A DNA stretch of 64,000 nt from Campylobacter fetus subsp. testudinum 03-427 (lineage in GTDB: Bacteria; Campylobacterota; Campylobacteria; Campylobacterales; Campylobacteraceae): NCBI GenBank assembly GCA_000495505.1, contig CP006833.1, positions 1,674,001 through 1,738,000 on the forward strand. Direction: 5' to 3'. The notes under the pieces were generated by a model. It was not told the origin of the DNA, did no database searches, and saw nothing but the letters and a program-made list of their open reading frames with translations. The position numbers and the translations under genes are program-made. Shown here in pieces: positions 63,406 to 64,000 of the stretch (the stretch's first letter is position 1; each line of letters starts with the position of its first letter).

Positions 63406-64000
63406 TTATAACTCTATAAAATCAAAAACAAGTTTATTATATATGATGCTCTCATATCCTTGTCTTAATATAAGATCAAAATCCTGCTCAGTAGGATTTT
63501 TAAGTGTAGTTGGATAATTTGCCACTTTTTGGCACTCCTCTACACTCAAAAAATCATTTTTATACTTATCTGCCAAACTCATATCTTGTTTTGCACGTCT
63601 AACAACTTCACTAAAATCCCGACCCATTTTTAGATAATAGCCATTTTTATTTCTAAAAATGAAATCACGAAATGCTCTAGCTCTTAAGATAGATATCTGA
63701 TCTGTAGTTACATCAACTATACGCGTGACTATCTTTTTTGGCTGGAATGATATAGATTTACCAGCATTACTAAGTATGCAAAAATTAACATCATCTGAGT
63801 ACATTCCGTTATTTTCCATTTGATAGATCGGTTCAAGACCAAAATTATCATAAACTCCGCCATCCCACAAGTGCAACTTATCACTTTTAGGCTCGATTTT
63901 AGATCCTGATTTATCGCACCATTCAAAAGGTCTAGTATCTATCTCATAAGTTCCTATCAAAAATGGAAATGCTGCACTAGCAGCTATCGCGTCGGCTAAT
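63406..64000 (-). CDS. Patatin-like phospholipase, C-terminal part (runs off the right edge)
   Basis: About 198 residues visible, continuing beyond base 64000. The first visible part reads ADAIAASAAFPFLIG, the conserved Ala/Ser-Pro region of patatins. It is followed by HLWDGGVYDNFGLEPI, with the catalytic Asp-Gly-Gly. The upstream GXSXG nucleophile elbow lies outside the window. Members are lipid acyl hydrolases, some of them secreted or outer-membrane. The internal ATG at 63960 is not the start. Confidence 0.85.
   Translation of the reverse strand, partial: LADAIAASAAFPFLIGTYEIDTRPFEWCDKSGSKIEPKSDKLHLWDGGVYDNFGLEPIYQMENNGMYSDDVNFCILSNAGKSISFQPKKIVTRIVDVTTDQISILRARAFRDFIFRNKNGYYLKMGRDFSEVVRRAKQDMSLADKYKNDFLSVEECQKVANYPTTLKNPTEQDFDLILRQGYESIIYNKLVFDFIEL

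Overview
The window is chromosomal DNA of an AT-rich epsilonproteobacterium, almost certainly a Campylobacter. The evidence is the gene content and local gene orders: eptC-dgkA-winged-helix regulator, dnaG/TPR/rnhA/rnc/aroC plus a PP-loop gene, canB-mscS, and chuZ-chuABCD. A sigma-54 promoter in front of flgE and a G9 homopolymer inside a surface-type transferase gene point the same way. A C. fetus/hyointestinalis-type species is my best guess, not a demonstrated identification. Most of the window is densely packed core genome with many 1-40 nt gene overlaps.

Layout. 1-1048: 5' part of thrS (runs off the left edge). 1.3-4.9 kb: an accessory-looking, very AT-rich stretch with a 679-aa EF-hand protein carrying a low-complexity Asn/Ser/Leu tail, a 43-aa membrane protein gene, an 18-aa hydrophobic peptide with a hairpin over its ribosome site (a type I toxin-like locus), a RelE/ParE-type toxin-antitoxin pair and tRNA-Val(GAC). 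4.9-7.6 kb: hemJ, a TM2 protein, lspA and glmM. 7.8-14.6 kb: rpsT, prfA, small enzymes, xthA, eptC-dgkA-regulator, mntP and a DMT exporter. 14.6-19.6 kb: a zinc island, with the operon znuA (ZinT domain nested inside it) - DUF1007/NicO permease - znuC - znuB facing a Fur-family regulator across a promoter that contains a perfect palindrome. 19.8-27.1 kb: a cytochrome c peroxidase relative, a PAS-GGDEF-EAL protein, carbonic anhydrase, an MscS channel, a 57-aa extremely acidic protein and a phase-variable CDP-glycerol glycerophosphotransferase-like gene. 27.2-34.7 kb: aroC, rnc, rnhA and a LapB-like TPR protein facing dnaG, a PP-loop protein, a radical SAM protein and a SIMPL protein. 34.8-42.3 kb: an antiporter, an MBOAT/SGNH acylation pair, ilvD and a 5'-nucleotidase lipoprotein with a 44-bp palindrome in front. 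42.5-48.5 kb: pyrG-recJ-nhaA and a cyclic-peptide-type ABC exporter. 48.5-54.8 kb: the heme locus chuZ, chuA, chuB, chuC, chuD and a flavodoxin. 54.8-64 kb: a catalase-like protein, tRNA-Met, a hypothetical, flgE, a glucosaminidase, dapF-coaE-ridA, purM and a partial patatin-like phospholipase.

How the genes work together. Two metal/cofactor acquisition systems stand out: zinc (periplasmic capture by ZnuA-ZinT, ABC import, an added NicO permease, a Zur-like regulator) and heme (TonB receptor, FecCD-type ABC importer, HugZ heme oxygenase, flavodoxin). Envelope modification recurs: EptC, the MBOAT/SGNH pair, the switchable glycerophosphotransferase-like gene, and the LapB-like protein.

The observations most worth a second look are the toxin-like locus near 4.0 kb, the nested ZnuA/ZinT architecture, the G9 tract at 25916, the 44-bp palindrome at 40747, and coaE, which has no ATG/GTG/TTG start ahead of its P-loop but has a well-placed ATA. 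All functional statements rest on motifs read by eye; no database search was run.
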